A model generated the notes under the pieces. The model ran no database searches and was not told the origin of the DNA. It saw nothing but the letters and a program-made list of their open reading frames with translations. This document shows positions 50,442-60,762 of a stretch of DNA of 64,000 bases, one piece after another (positions within the stretch are counted from its first letter, which is position 1; every line of letters starts with the position of its first letter). The DNA is from RPQJ01 sp044226195 (GTDB lineage Bacteria; Pseudomonadota; Gammaproteobacteria; Steroidobacterales; Steroidobacteraceae), in the NCBI GenBank assembly GCA_044226195.1, contig JBGAHO010000001.1:1-64000 (forward strand), read 5' to 3'. Both the position numbers and the translations under genes were made by a program.

Positions 50442-53400
50442 TCAGTGCAGCGGCACCGTCAGCTTCAGGCCGACGGCGTACGACGACGTGTGGCTCGACA
50501 TCTGCCCGCCATAGGTGAACCGGGCCGACAGACCGTGCGCGCGCACGAGGTCGAGACCGACGAGCACGTCGGCATAGCTGTCGTCCACGCGATTCTCGAC
50601 CACGAACGGCGCGACGCCGTCTGGCGCTTCGGCAAACAGCGCCGCGATCGACGACGTCCGCCCCGCCACGACCTGAGTTGCCCCGACGCGTGCGAACGGC
50701 CGCAGTGCGTTGCCGCTCTCGAGCCGCAGTTCCGTGCCGACCTCGATCGCCGGTCGCAGTGCCGTCGTGTCGTGCGACTGCTTCTCGACGATCAGGTTGG
50801 CCGGCCCCGCGCCCTGCTCCGCGAACCGGTCGACCTGCACGTGCGTGAAGTCGACGTCGAGCAGCGGGCGGAGGTACCACGCCGCATGCTGGAAGTCGTA
50901 CGCCAGTCGCAGGTCGGCCGAAGTCAGCGTCAGGTCCTGCTTCGAGCGGGCCACGGCATCGTCGCCGAGGAACGGCACCGGCCGACGCGTGTCGTAGCGA
51001 CCCGTGCCGTAGGTGCCACTGAGCGCCGCCGTGAACGGACCCATTCGGCCCTTGAACACCGCGCCCAGCTGCGTCAGCGAACCGTTGCTGTGCCAGGCCG
51101 CGCCGTCATCCAGCTGTGGCCGCTCATACGCGACCGCGATGCCGCCGTACCACATGCCGCCACCGCCCAGCGAGTGCTGCACGCCGGTGCTGACCTCGTC
51201 CGAGCTCTCGTGGTAGCCCGTCGCCCGTCCGGTCGACTCCTGCGTCGAGGTCCAGGTGGACGCGCGCGCCCAGGCACAATTGCCTTCATCCGCGAAGCGG
51301 TACTCGCCGTCGAGCCGCCGGCAACTCATCATCGCGTCCGTCAGCCGCCACTGCGCGTGCAGGCCGGTCGTGGCCAGCACCGTGTGCGGAGTCGGCTGCA
51401 ACTGGTCGAGCGCCGCACGCAGCACGTCCTTGTCCGGCGACAGCAGCAGGCTGTCCAGCATGGCCTGCATGCCCGGGCTCGCCCCGGCGTCGACGATGGC
51501 ATTGAGGTGCTCACCGAGGGCCGAGTCGTTGGCCGGCAGGTCGTCGCCGCCGAGCGAGAAATCGGGCTGCAGGTCCAGCCACGTTCCGCCGTCACGCTGC
51601 GAGAGGCTCGCCGTCATGATGACCGGCATCTCGAAGGTCGACAGCAGCAGTCCGTCGTCGATCGTCCGGCCCTGCACCGAGACCAGTTCATACGCCTGGT
51701 GCGTGGCCTTCGGCGGACTGACGAACAGCAGGTTGACGACGCCGTCGGCCGTGTAGTCGCCGTGGATCACGAGCGAGTCCGCCCGCTGCCCGGTCATGTC
51801 GACGTCGAACCATTGCACCGCCGTCGGCGTGTTCACGAGATTGCCGTCGATCACCGTCGCCGCGATGTTCCCAAAGGCGCCCGGTGCCAGCGTGCCCGCA
51901 TTGGTCAGGACGTTCCCCGTGCCGAGGCCGATGTGCGACCCGGTGAGCAGCAGGCCGGCGTCCACGTTCTCGAGGCTGTTGTGCCCGGCCCCGAGTTCGA
52001 TCGAACCGACGATCACGCCTTCGTTGCGCACGTGCTCGTCGAGGCTGCCGCCGACGATGGCGGTGCCCGCCAGCAGGTCGCTCGTCAGGATCGAGCCACG
52101 GTTGAGCAGCCGGTTGGTCGCGCCGTCAAGGAAGCGCACGGCCGTCCCGGTGTCCGCACCGCCGAAGAGGACGCCGCCGCTCGCGAGTTCGAGCGACAGG
52201 TCACCGTTGCCGAACTCGCCGTGACTCTGCAACACGACGCCGATCGAGCCCGAACCCATCGTGTACACGCGGCCATCGACGGTCACCGAGACGTCGGATG
52301 CGGTGCCGCGGCCACCGGCGCTCTGCGCGACGATGCCGTGAGCGCCCGCGCCGAAGGTGGCGATGTCACCCGAGTGCTCGACGGTCACCTCGCCGCCCGA
52401 GCCCGCACCACCCACCGTACCGGCGAACGGCAACGTGCCGGTCGTCGAACCGGCCAGCCCGCCACCCCCGCCCACGCTCTGCGCAAACAGGCCCACGGCG
52501 CCCAGGCCGTGGGTCTCGACGATGCCCGTCGTGTGGACGTGCACGTTCCCGCCGTCGCCGCCCGCGCCGCCGTCGCCACCGAGGCCGATGCCGAGGGCGA
52601 AGCCTTCGGTCAACTTGAGTCCGGCCGTGACGTTGCCTGCGGCGCCACCGCCTCCGCCAATACTCTGCGCGATCAGGCCATAGGCGCCGTCCCCCCAGGT
52701 GCCGAGGTTGCCGTCGATCGTTGCGTCGACATCGCCGCCCTTGCCGCCGGCCGCGCCATTGCCGCCGAGCGTGAAGCTGAAGCTCGTCGCGGCCATGCCG
52801 AACCCACCGACGCCACCACCGCCGCCGATGCTCTGCAGCAGCACGCCGACGGAACCGCGCCCGCCCGTGTAGACGTTGCCGGTCTGGTAGAAACTCACGG
52901 CGCTGCCGTTGCCGCCACTGCCCGCATCGCCACCGATGCTCAGCTGGAGGTCGAGGCCCGGCGTCACGCCGTCCTCCTTCTCGCCCTGGTAGCCGCCGTA
53001 GCCGCCTTCGCCGCCACCACCGCCGATGCTCTGGGCGAGCACGCCGTACGCCCCGGTGCCGCGCGTGCGGATGTCACCGGTGTTTTCGATGCTGATGAGT
53101 CCGCCGTTGCTCGCTCCCGCGCCCGAACCGCCGATCGCGAGGCCGAACATCAGCGACGTGCCGCCCTCGACCTTGGCGAGGTCCAGGCTCTGGCTGTTGC
53201 CGCCGCGTCCGCCGCCGCCGCCGATGCTCTGCGCATAGATGCCGTGCGAGGCGAGTCCGTACGTGTCGATGTCGCCCTCATTCAGCACGGTGACCGTGTC
53301 GCCGTAGTTCCCGGCGCCACCACCGCCGCCGATGCCGATGTTCAGGCTGGCCCACTTCGCGGGACCGCCGGTCGCCACGGACGTGCCGCCGGCGCCACCA

Positions 53401-56400
53401 CCGCCACCGAGGCTCTGCGCGAAGATGGCGATCGCATCGTCACCCCAGGTCGTCATCGCGCCGCTCGAATCGACCGTCACGGCCGACCCGTGGCCGCCGA
53501 TACCGCCCCTGCCGCCGATGCTCACGCCGAGATTGAGCGTGCTCTGGGTGTCGCCGCCGGGCAGCGTCGTGGACAGCCCCCCCTGTCCGCCGCCGCCGCC
53601 GATGCTCTGCGCCAGCACTGCGTACGCGCCCGCGCCCACCGTCTCGATCGCGCCGTCGTTCGTCACGGTCACGATTCCGCCATTGCCGGCGCCGCTTCCG
53701 CTGCCACCGATGGCGACGTTCAGGTTCACCGACAACTGCTCGTCGGGCTTTTCGCTCTTGCCTTGCGAGGTGCTGGTGCCACCGTTGCCGCCGCCGCCGC
53801 CGATGCTCTGCGCGAGGATGCCGTGCGCACCGAGGCCGTCCGTGTGGATGATGCCGGTGTTGCTCACGTCGACGCGTGCGGCCGAGCCGCCCGTGCCGCC
53901 ACGCCCGCCGAGGCTGAAGCCGAACTCGACGGCCACGTTGCCGCTGCCGCCACTGCTGTCGGTCGAACTCGCCCCGCCGACGCCACCGCCGCCCCCGATG
54001 CTCTGCGCCACGATGCCGTGGCTGCCGGCGCCGTGCGTGATGATGCCGTCGTGGGTCGTGACGCTCACGGCGCCACCCGTGCCACCCGCCTCGGCCTTGC
54101 CGCCGAGGCCGATGGCGATCCCGACGCTCCAGGTCTCCGGCTTGTCGTCCTCGCCTGGCGGCTTCGGTTCGTCGCCGGACTGGTCGTCGTCGTCCTCCTG
54201 GCCGATCTTGACCGTCGACTCACCGCCGTCGCCCCCGCCACCACCGATGCTCTGGGCCAGCACGCCGAACGAACGCGCACCGCTGGTCTCGATCGTGCCG
54301 TCGTTCACGACGGTGACCGCCGCGCCGTTGCCACCGGCCTTGCCGTTGCCGCCGATTGCCGCATTCAGGTCGACCGCGACCTTCGCATCGTCGCCGGCGC
54401 CCTTGCTCGCCGCGGCCGAGGCCCCGCCCGATCCGCCACCGCCCCCGATGCTCTGCGCGACGATGCCGTGCGCGTCGTCACCGAGCGTCGTCAATGCACC
54501 CTCGCTGTTGACGCGGACTGCACCGGCCGTGCCGCCGGCGCCGCCGTTGCCCCCGAGGCTCACGCCGACGTGGATGCCGATGTCGCCGTTGCCACCCGTG
54601 CCGTCGGTGGCACTGACACCACCGATGCCGCCACCGCCGCCGATACTCTGCACGACGATCGCGTGGCTTCCGTTCCCGTGCGTCGTGATGGCGCCCGAGT
54701 TGTCGAGCTGCGCCAGTGCCGCATCGCCCGCCGCGCCGCCACCGCCGCCCGAACCCACCGTGACGTCGAAGCTGAGCGACTTCGGCTTGTCCTTGTCCTC
54801 GTCGTCCGGTGCGCCCGGCAGCTCCGGCGCCTGGTAGTCCTCCAGCTTGTTGATCACGCGGGCCCGGCCGCCGTCGCCGCCGCCCCCGCCGATGCTCTGC
54901 AGCAGCACGCCATAGGCGCGCTCACCGAACGTTTCGATGGCACCGTCGTTCACGACGGAGACGACGCCCGAGGTGCCGCCTGCGCCGCCGCTGCCGCCGA
55001 TGCCGATCGACACGGTCCGCGACTGCGGGCCAAGTTGCAGCGTACCGGCCATCGCGAGTCCACCCGCACCGCCGCCACCGCCGATGCTCTGCGCGACGAG
55101 TCCGTGCGCGTCGGTGCCCAGCGTGATGACGTGCGAGTCGTTGTCGACGTTCACCGTGCTCGAGTTCCCGCCCGTGCCGCCCTTGCCGCCGAGGCCGAAA
55201 TTCACGGCCGCCTTGTTGCCGATGCCGCCGGCGATGCTGTAGCCGCCATCGCCGCCGCCGCCACCGACGCTCTGGGCATACAGTCCGTAGGCGCGGTTGC
55301 CCTCCGTTTCCACCAGCGTTCCGGTGCTCGTCAGGTGCACGGCACTCGACGTTCCGCCGACGCCGCCCTTGCCACCGATACCCACCGCGACCTGCGCACT
55401 CGTGGCCGAGATGCCACCTGTGATGCTGAAGCCGCCAGTGCCACCGCTGCCACCGATGCTCTGCGCGATGATGCCGTGCGCCGCTTCGCCCCGCGTGTGC
55501 ACGTCGCTCGCGCTGGTCAGGTCGACCACGCCGCCGGTGCTCGCACCGCCGCCGGTGCCGCCCATGCCGAAGTTGATCGAGGCCGACTTGCCGATGCCGC
55601 CGGCGATGCTGAAGCCGCCGTCGCCGCCGCTGCCGCCGACGCTCTGCGCCAGCATGCCGTAGGCCCGCTGGCCCCAGGTCTCGATGGCCCCGCCGGTCGT
55701 GGTCAGCGTGACGTGGCCGGACTGCGCGCCCGCGCCACCGCTGCCGCCGATGCCGGCGGCGATCTGCGCACTGCTCGCGGAGATGCCGCCCGTGAGGACG
55801 AAGCCACCGGTGCCGCCGCCGCCGCCCACGCTCTGTGCGACGAGGCCGTGCGCGTCGTTGCCGTGCGTCGTCACATCGCTAGCACTCTCCAGCGTGACGT
55901 CGCCACCCGCGCCGCCCCCGCCACCCTTGCCGCCCATCGCGAAGTTGACGCTGGCCGAGCCGCTGAGGCCGCCGGCGAGCGAGAAGCCGCCGTCGCCTCC
56001 GCTGCCGCCGACGCTCTGCGCGATGGCGCCGTAGGAACGCGAACCCCAGGTCAGGATGTCGTCGCCGCGGGTCGTCAGGCGGACATTGCCGCCGTAGCTC
56101 GCGCCACCGCCATCGCCCCCGAGTGCGATGCCGATCTGCGGTGCATTGGCCGACAGGCCACCTGCGATGCTGAAGCCGCCGGAGCCGCCACCGCCGCCGA
56201 CGCTCTGCGCGAACAAGGCGTGCGAGTCGTCCTTCAACGTCGTGATGTCGCCACCCGACTCCAGCGTCACATTGCCGGCGTTGCCGCCCGCGCCGCCGCT
56301 GCCACCCATCGCGAAATTGACGCTGAGCGACGCCGACGCGCCGCCCGCGATCGCCATGCCGCCGTCGCCGCCACTGCCGCCGACGCTTTGCGCGAAGATG

Positions 56401-59400
56401 CCGTACGCGTGGCGTCCGTTCGTGACGACGTCCCCGCCCGCGTGCACGTCGACTGCACCGGCCTTCGCGCCGGCGCCTGCATCGCCGCCGAAGCTCGCGC
56501 CGAGTCCCGCGCCGAGGCTCAGTGTCGCCGCGACGCTGAGTCCGCCGCTGCCGCCGCCACCGCCCGCGCTCTGCGCGAACAACCCGTGCGAGAAATCCGC
56601 GCCGGTCGAAATGTCGTTGTTGGTCCAGACGCTGACGGCGCCGCCGTCGTTGCCCGAGTTGCCCTTGCCGCCGAAACTCAGCGAGGCCGAAAGACCGGTG
56701 CTCGCGGAACCCGCGACGCTGAAGCCGCCATCGCCGCCGCCGCCGCCGATGCTCTGCGCGAGAATGCCGTACGAGTGTTGCTGGTGCGTCGTGATGGTGC
56801 CGGTGAGCGGGTTCGTCGCCGAACCCAGCGTGACCGTGCCGCCCTTGCCCCCCGACCCGCCGCTGCCGCCGAACGCAAGGCTGGCGGCGATGCCGTCCGA
56901 TCCACTCACCGCGACGCTGGCTCCGCCGCGCCCGCCGCCGCCGCCGATGCTCTGGGCGACGATGCCGTGCGCGTCCCGGCCGTCGGTCTCGATGTCGGCC
57001 CCGCTGTTCACGGTCACGAGGTTGGCGTCGTTGCCGCCGCCGGCCTTGCCGCCGAACGAGAGCGAGACGCCGAGCCCCTTGGAGACCGTGCCCGCGAAGG
57101 CGAACCCGCCGTTGCCGCCGCCGCCGCCGACACTCTGCGCGAAGATGCCACTCGAGCGATCGCCGCTCGTCTCGATGTCACCCGCGCCGCCGTCGACGAC
57201 GACCATGCCGCCGGTGCCGCCCTGGGCCCCCTCGCCACCGAAGGCGACCGCCGCGAGCGTGCCGACCGCGATCGCGTTGCCGCCGTTGCCGCCGCCACCG
57301 CCGACGCTCTGCGCGAAGATGCCGTTGGCGTTGTCTTCGTGGGTGGTGATCTCGCCCGACGAAGTGACGTAGACGTTACCACCGGCTCCGCCACCGCCCC
57401 CCTTGCCGCCGAATGAGAACCAGCCGGCGCTCGATCCGCCGTTGCCGCCGCCGCCGCCGATACTCTGTGCAAAGAGTCCGGTCGCCGTCGAATCGATGTT
57501 GCCGCGGTTGACGACCTGCACCTCGCCGCCCGCGCTGGTCGCGCTGCCGGCACCGCCGATCGCCGCGATGCCCGCGGAATTACCGCCGTTGCCGCCGCCG
57601 CCGCCGACGCTCTGCGCGAAGATGCCGATCGAGCCCGAGCCCGCGGTGACGATCTCGCCGCCCGCGAGGTTCTGCACGATGACGCGCGATCCGTGCCCGC
57701 CGCCGGCACCGGAGCCGCCGATGCCTGCCGCGCCCGCAGCCGCGCCACCGTCACCGCCGCGTCCACCGACGCTCTGCGCAAAGATGCCGTAAGCACCGAC
57801 AATGTCGTCGTCGTCGTAGTGATCGGCCATTCCTGTATAGATCCGGCCGGCGTTGGTCACGGTCACTTCGCCGCCATGGCCGCCCTGCCCCGAATCACCG
57901 CCGACCGCCACGAGTCCACCGGTGTCGCCACCGCTGCCGCCGCCGCCGCCGACGCTCTGCGCGAGAATGCCGTGCGCACCGACCCCGCTGGTCACGATGC
58001 GGCCCGTCGCGGTCTGCGTGACCGCGACGTTGCCACCGCTGCCGGCGCTGGCGCCGCTGCCTCCCGCGGAATAGAACAGGCTGAAGCCGCCGCCGCCGTT
58101 GCCGCCGAATCCGCCGACGCTCTGCGCATGGATGCCGTGCGCCGCGTACCCGGATGTGGTGATCCAGCCGCCACTCTCGACGGATACGTTGCCGCCGTCG
58201 CTGCCCTGGCCGCCGCTGCCGTTGTCGCCCCACAGCCAGCCGCCGCTGCCGCCGCTGCCGGCGTTGCCGCCCGTGCTCTTCGCCCAGATGCCGTAGGCGG
58301 CCGTGCCCGTCGTGTCGATGTTCCAGGTGCCGGTGACGTGCACTTCACCGCTCGCGCCGCCGAGGCCGCCGGCCGCGCCGCCGGTGACGAACGAGCCGCT
58401 GCCGCCGTCGCCGGCGTAACCGCCGATGCTCACGGCGAGGATGCCGCTCGCGTTCGTACCCGTGGTGTGGATCGCGCCGTCGCCGTCCACGATGACGTTG
58501 CCGCCGCGGCCGCCGGGTCCGCCCGGCTGACCGTAGCGCCACGTGCCGCCTTCGCCGCCATGGCCACCGAGCCCACCCTGACTGAGCGCCAGGACGCCCA
58601 CGGAGCCCTCGCCGGTGGTGCGGATGTCACCGCCCGCGGTGACGTGCACCGTGCCGCCGTTCTGGCCCGGTCCGCCGCCGCCGGCCGAATGCGAGATCGA
58701 TCCGTCGCGTCCGTGCGGCCCTTCTGCGCCGCGCGTCTCGGCGAGGATGCCGTACGCGTTGGCGCCCTTCGTCGTGATCGACCCGTGGTTGATCACGGTC
58801 GCATCGCCGCCACCGAGGCCCGAGCCCGCCACCCGCAACTGGAACTGCATGAAGCCGTGCAGGTCCGGCAGCGTCGAAAGCGCGTGGCCGTCGCCGGCCC
58901 AGTTCGTCTCGCTGTAACCGAAGCGGTCGAAGTGAGTCTCGCTGATTTCCTCGAACTGTCCTTCGTGCTGGCGCACGATGACGACGAGTTGCCCGCTGTC
59001 GTCGGTCGTCGGCTGCGTGTTCGGGCCCGTGCCGTGCACGGTGTACTCGACGCCGATGCGGACGAACTCGCCTTCCTTCAGCGAGAGCCCGGTGAAATAG
59101 CTGCCGCGTGCGAAGTCGAACGTGCCGTCCGCCCGCAGGTGGAACGTGCCGCCGACGATGGGATGGCCGTCCGCGTCGCGCAGGAGCCGGCCCGAGTCGT
59201 CGACGAGATAGCCGATCACGTCCTTCCCGAGTTCGCCGCTCGTGCCGACGAGGCTCTGCACCGACGTCACCGTGAAGTGGAACGCGCTGGCGTCGAAGTG
59301 CTCGAGCGGATCGGTCACGGCCGTGCTGTAACCGGTCGAGTTGCTGTACGCGTAGATGCCGTGAGCGTTGGCGTCGTTCGTGGTGATGGTCGCGTAGTTC

Positions 59401-59939
59401 TCGACGCTGGCCTGCCCCCCTGGCTGACTCGGCGGCGAGATCGTGCCGTCCGTGGATGTGCCGCCCCAGGGCGCGGCGACGAGGAACACGCCGAGGAAGG
59501 GATCACGCGCCGAGGCCGGCGGATTGGGCGGCACGCCCGTGCTGATGACGTGGATGCCCTGGATGCCGGCGCCCGTCGTGGTGATGGTCGGCGCCTCGCT
59601 CGGCGTGCCGACGATCACCGTGCTGCCGAGTCCGCTGTAGATCTCGGACGAAACGGCGTGCCAGACGTGGCCGCCGAGCCACGACGGCCCGATGTCCGCT
59701 TGCCCCGGAACGTGCGTCACGACCCGGACGTTGAGCACCGTGGCCCAGTCGTAATCGCTCCCCTGGGTCACGCCCCCGTGGAGGTCGCCGCTGCAGGTGA
59801 CCGTACCGGTGCGTGGCGTGCATGCATTCGGTGCGGCACCCAGCGCGGGCTGTGTCACCGCCGTGGCCAGCGCGACGCTCAGGATGCGGGCAATCGTAAT
59901 GCGCAGGACGCGATGGTCCCGTTCCGCTTGCGTTGACAT
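50442..59939 (-). CDS. Giant autotransporter with glycine-rich repeats
   Basis: The 3165-residue protein is a type Va autotransporter. A signal peptide (about 1-35) is followed by the cysteine pair C40/C49, a VCBS/Ig-like segment (about 215-330: GGTFHLRADGTFDFARGSYF), then about 36 repeats of roughly 60 residues from about 450 to 2575. Each has the core G-hydrophobic-AQS(I/V)GGGGGxGG, forming an elongated beta-helix adhesin-like passenger. A second cysteine pair (MMSCRRLDGEYRF, EGNCAWARAS) precedes the beta-barrel (about 2888-3165). The C-terminus ends LKLTVPLH, with histidine in place of the usual terminal aromatic residue. A GAGGGAG site supports the ATG at 59939. A large opposite-strand open frame is a composition shadow. 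Confidence 0.92.
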   Translation of the reverse strand: MSTQAERDHRVLRITIARILSVALATAVTQPALGAAPNACTPRTGTVTCSGDLHGGVTQGSDYDWATVLNVRVVTHVPGQADIGPSWLGGHVWHAVSSEIYSGLGSTVIVGTPSEAPTITTTGAGIQGIHVISTGVPPNPPASARDPFLGVFLVAAPWGGTSTDGTISPPSQPGGQASVENYATITTNDANAHGIYAYSNSTGYSTAVTDPLEHFDASAFHFTVTSVQSLVGTSGELGKDVIGYLVDDSGRLLRDADGHPIVGGTFHLRADGTFDFARGSYFTGLSLKEGEFVRIGVEYTVHGTGPNTQPTTDDSGQLVVIVRQHEGQFEEISETHFDRFGYSETNWAGDGHALSTLPDLHGFMQFQLRVAGSGLGGGDATVINHGSITTKGANAYGILAETRGAEGPHGRDGSISHSAGGGGPGQNGGTVHVTAGGDIRTTGEGSVGVLALSQGGLGGHGGEGGTWRYGQPGGPGGRGGNVIVDGDGAIHTTGTNASGILAVSIGGYAGDGGSGSFVTGGAAGGLGGASGEVHVTGTWNIDTTGTAAYGIWAKSTGGNAGSGGSGGWLWGDNGSGGQGSDGGNVSVESGGWITTSGYAAHGIHAQSVGGFGGNGGGGFSLFYSAGGSGASAGSGGNVAVTQTATGRIVTSGVGAHGILAQSVGGGGGSGGDTGGLVAVGGDSGQGGHGGEVTVTNAGRIYTGMADHYDDDDIVGAYGIFAQSVGGRGGDGGAAAGAAGIGGSGAGGGHGSRVIVQNLAGGEIVTAGSGSIGIFAQSVGGGGGNGGNSAGIAAIGGAGSATSAGGEVQVVNRGNIDSTATGLFAQSIGGGGGNGGSSAGWFSFGGKGGGGGAGGNVYVTSSGEITTHEDNANGIFAQSVGGGGGNGGNAIAVGTLAAVAFGGEGAQGGTGGMVVVDGGAGDIETSGDRSSGIFAQSVGGGGGNGGFAFAGTVSKGLGVSLSFGGKAGGGNDANLVTVNSGADIETDGRDAHGIVAQSIGGGGGRGGASVAVSGSDGIAASLAFGGSGGSGGKGGTVTLGSATNPLTGTITTHQQHSYGILAQSIGGGGGDGGFSVAGSASTGLSASLSFGGKGNSGNDGGAVSVWTNNDISTGADFSHGLFAQSAGGGGGSGGLSVAATLSLGAGLGASFGGDAGAGAKAGAVDVHAGGDVVTNGRHAYGIFAQSVGGSGGDGGMAIAGGASASLSVNFAMGGSGGAGGNAGNVTLESGGDITTLKDDSHALFAQSVGGGGGSGGFSIAGGLSANAPQIGIALGGDGGGASYGGNVRLTTRGDDILTWGSRSYGAIAQSVGGSGGDGGFSLAGGLSGSASVNFAMGGKGGGGGAGGDVTLESASDVTTHGNDAHGLVAQSVGGGGGTGGFVLTGGISASSAQIAAGIGGSGGAGAQSGHVTLTTTGGAIETWGQRAYGMLAQSVGGSGGDGGFSIAGGIGKSASINFGMGGTGGGASTGGVVDLTSASDVHTRGEAAHGIIAQSIGGSGGTGGFSITGGISATSAQVAVGIGGKGGVGGTSSAVHLTSTGTLVETEGNRAYGLYAQSVGGGGGDGGYSIAGGIGNKAAVNFGLGGKGGTGGNSSTVNVDNDSHVITLGTDAHGLVAQSIGGGGGAGGLAMAGTLQLGPQSRTVSIGIGGSGGAGGTSGVVSVVNDGAIETFGERAYGVLLQSIGGGGGDGGRARVINKLEDYQAPELPGAPDDEDKDKPKSLSFDVTVGSGGGGGAAGDAALAQLDNSGAITTHGNGSHAIVVQSIGGGGGIGGVSATDGTGGNGDIGIHVGVSLGGNGGAGGTAGAVRVNSEGALTTLGDDAHGIVAQSIGGGGGSGGASAAASKGAGDDAKVAVDLNAAIGGNGKAGGNGAAVTVVNDGTIETSGARSFGVLAQSIGGGGGDGGESTVKIGQEDDDDQSGDEPKPPGEDDKPETWSVGIAIGLGGKAEAGGTGGAVSVTTHDGIITHGAGSHGIVAQSIGGGGGVGGASSTDSSGGSGNVAVEFGFSLGGRGGTGGSAARVDVSNTGIIHTDGLGAHGILAQSIGGGGGNGGTSTSQGKSEKPDEQLSVNLNVAIGGSGSGAGNGGIVTVTNDGAIETVGAGAYAVLAQSIGGGGGQGGLSTTLPGGDTQSTLNLGVSIGGRGGIGGHGSAVTVDSSGAMTTWGDDAIAIFAQSLGGGGGAGGTSVATGGPAKWASLNIGIGGGGGAGNYGDTVTVLNEGDIDTYGLASHGIYAQSIGGGGGRGGNSQSLDLAKVEGGTSLMFGLAIGGSGAGASNGGLISIENTGDIRTRGTGAYGVLAQSIGGGGGEGGYGGYQGEKEDGVTPGLDLQLSIGGDAGSGGNGSAVSFYQTGNVYTGGRGSVGVLLQSIGGGGGVGGFGMAATSFSFTLGGNGAAGGKGGDVDATIDGNLGTWGDGAYGLIAQSIGGGGGAAGNVTAGLKLTEGFALGIGLGGDGGAGGDGGNVHVHTTGIVETHGLGAVGLFAQSVGGGGGLAGSTTGTLPFAGTVGGAGSGGEVTVEHSGDIATFGAGAHGIVAQSAGGRGTASDVSVTVDGRVYTMGSGSIGVVLQSHGEFGNGDLSLELASGGVLFGGADTGTAVRFLDGATNRLLNRGSILTSDLLAGTAIVGGSLDEHVRNEGVIVGSIELGAGHNSLENVDAGLLLTGSHIGLGTGNVLTNAGTLAPGAFGNIAATVIDGNLVNTPTAVQWFDVDMTGQRADSLVIHGDYTADGVVNLLFVSPPKATHQAYELVSVQGRTIDDGLLLSTFEMPVIMTASLSQRDGGTWLDLQPDFSLGGDDLPANDSALGEHLNAIVDAGASPGMQAMLDSLLLSPDKDVLRAALDQLQPTPHTVLATTGLHAQWRLTDAMMSCRRLDGEYRFADEGNCAWARASTWTSTQESTGRATGYHESSDEVSTGVQHSLGGGGMWYGGIAVAYERPQLDDGAAWHSNGSLTQLGAVFKGRMGPFTAALSGTYGTGRYDTRRPVPFLGDDAVARSKQDLTLTSADLRLAYDFQHAAWYLRPLLDVDFTHVQVDRFAEQGAGPANLIVEKQSHDTTALRPAIEVGTELRLESGNALRPFARVGATQVVAGRTSSIAALFAEAPDGVAPFVVENRVDDSYADVLVGLDLVRAHGLSARFTYGGQMSSHTSSYAVGLKLTVPLH

Positions 59940-60165
59940 AGGGGCTCCCTCTCAGGGGGAACGCGCCCGAACGGGCAAGAGGCCTGGACAGGCCGTCCCC
60001 GCTTGCTCTGCCATTCCAGCGTATGCCTGTCGCCGGAACCGAGGCATCCGCACTAGTGCAGCGAAAATGGCGACGGCATTGCGCGCGCGGCAGTTACGCA
60101 TGAAGCGGTCGACGGATTCGCGCTACGCTTCGCGTCCCACCTTCTCGACTGGGTCCAGTGCGCGT

Positions 60166-60762
60166 ATGAACATCCGCTCTCTCGTCGCCATTGCCGCGCT
60201 CGTCGCGCTGTCGTTCGTCGGTCGTGCCGAGGCCGGCGCGGACGGCTCGAGCTTCGAATTGCCGAAGAAGGCCAAGGCGGCCGTGCTGATCTTCGAGGAC
60301 CTGCAGTGCCCCGACTGCGCGCAGGCGCACCCGAAGCTACTCGAGATCACCAAGGCGACGAAGGTGCCGCTCGTGATCCACGACTTCCCGATCACGCGTC
60401 ACGTGTGGGCGTTCCCGGCGGCCGTGCTGGCCCGCTGGTTCACCGCCCAGTCACCGGACCTCGGCCTCGAGTTCCGCAGCTACGTGTTCGCGCACCAGCC
60501 CGACATCAATCCGGACACGCTGCGCCCGCTGGCGGAGAAGTTCGCGGCAGACCATGGACTGACGTTGCCGGCGGTGGTCGACCCGGACGGCAAGCTCAAG
60601 GACGCGGTGCAGGCGGACTTCGACCTCGGCATCAAGATCGGCCTCCAGTACGTGCCGCTGATCTTCGTGCTCTCGCGCGCCGAGGGTCCGGACCACTGGG
60701 TCGAGGTGACCGACCTCAACCAGCTGGCCGACACGATCGAGCGTATGAAGACGCTGAAGTGA
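60166..60762 (+). CDS. Periplasmic DsbA-like thioredoxin-fold oxidoreductase
   Basis: The 198-residue precursor has a signal peptide (about 1-23, ending AEA) and the redox site CPDC at 48-51 in FEDLQCPDCAQAHPKLLE. A cis-proline is seen in LQYVPLIFVLS. The helical insertion between the halves is as in DsbA-family proteins. Its likely role is to make or shuffle disulfides in exported proteins. It is transcribed divergently from the giant autotransporter, separated by 226 bases, and that protein contains two cysteine pairs; a functional link is inference. The ATG at 60166 gives the signal peptide; upstream open frame lies in the intergenic region. Confidence 0.83.
   Translation: MNIRSLVAIAALVALSFVGRAEAGADGSSFELPKKAKAAVLIFEDLQCPDCAQAHPKLLEITKATKVPLVIHDFPITRHVWAFPAAVLARWFTAQSPDLGLEFRSYVFAHQPDINPDTLRPLAEKFAADHGLTLPAVVDPDGKLKDAVQADFDLGIKIGLQYVPLIFVLSRAEGPDHWVEVTDLNQLADTIERMKTLK

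Noticed and set aside
50445..57416. Plus-strand open frame of 2323 codons opposite the autotransporter
   Set aside because: It is an exact antisense shadow of the glycine-rich repeats, with Ala/Arg/Asp/Val-rich low-complexity translation, no domain and no ribosome-binding site.
52300..58700. Regularly spaced short repeats that might suggest a CRISPR array
   Set aside because: The periodicity is the coding repeat AQS(I/V)GGGGG of a single protein; units are long (about 180 bases), variable, and there are no spacers or cas genes.
57693..59936. Plus-strand open frame of 747 codons opposite the autotransporter N-terminus
   Set aside because: Same composition artefact; the minus strand has the signal peptide, repeats and ribosome-binding site.
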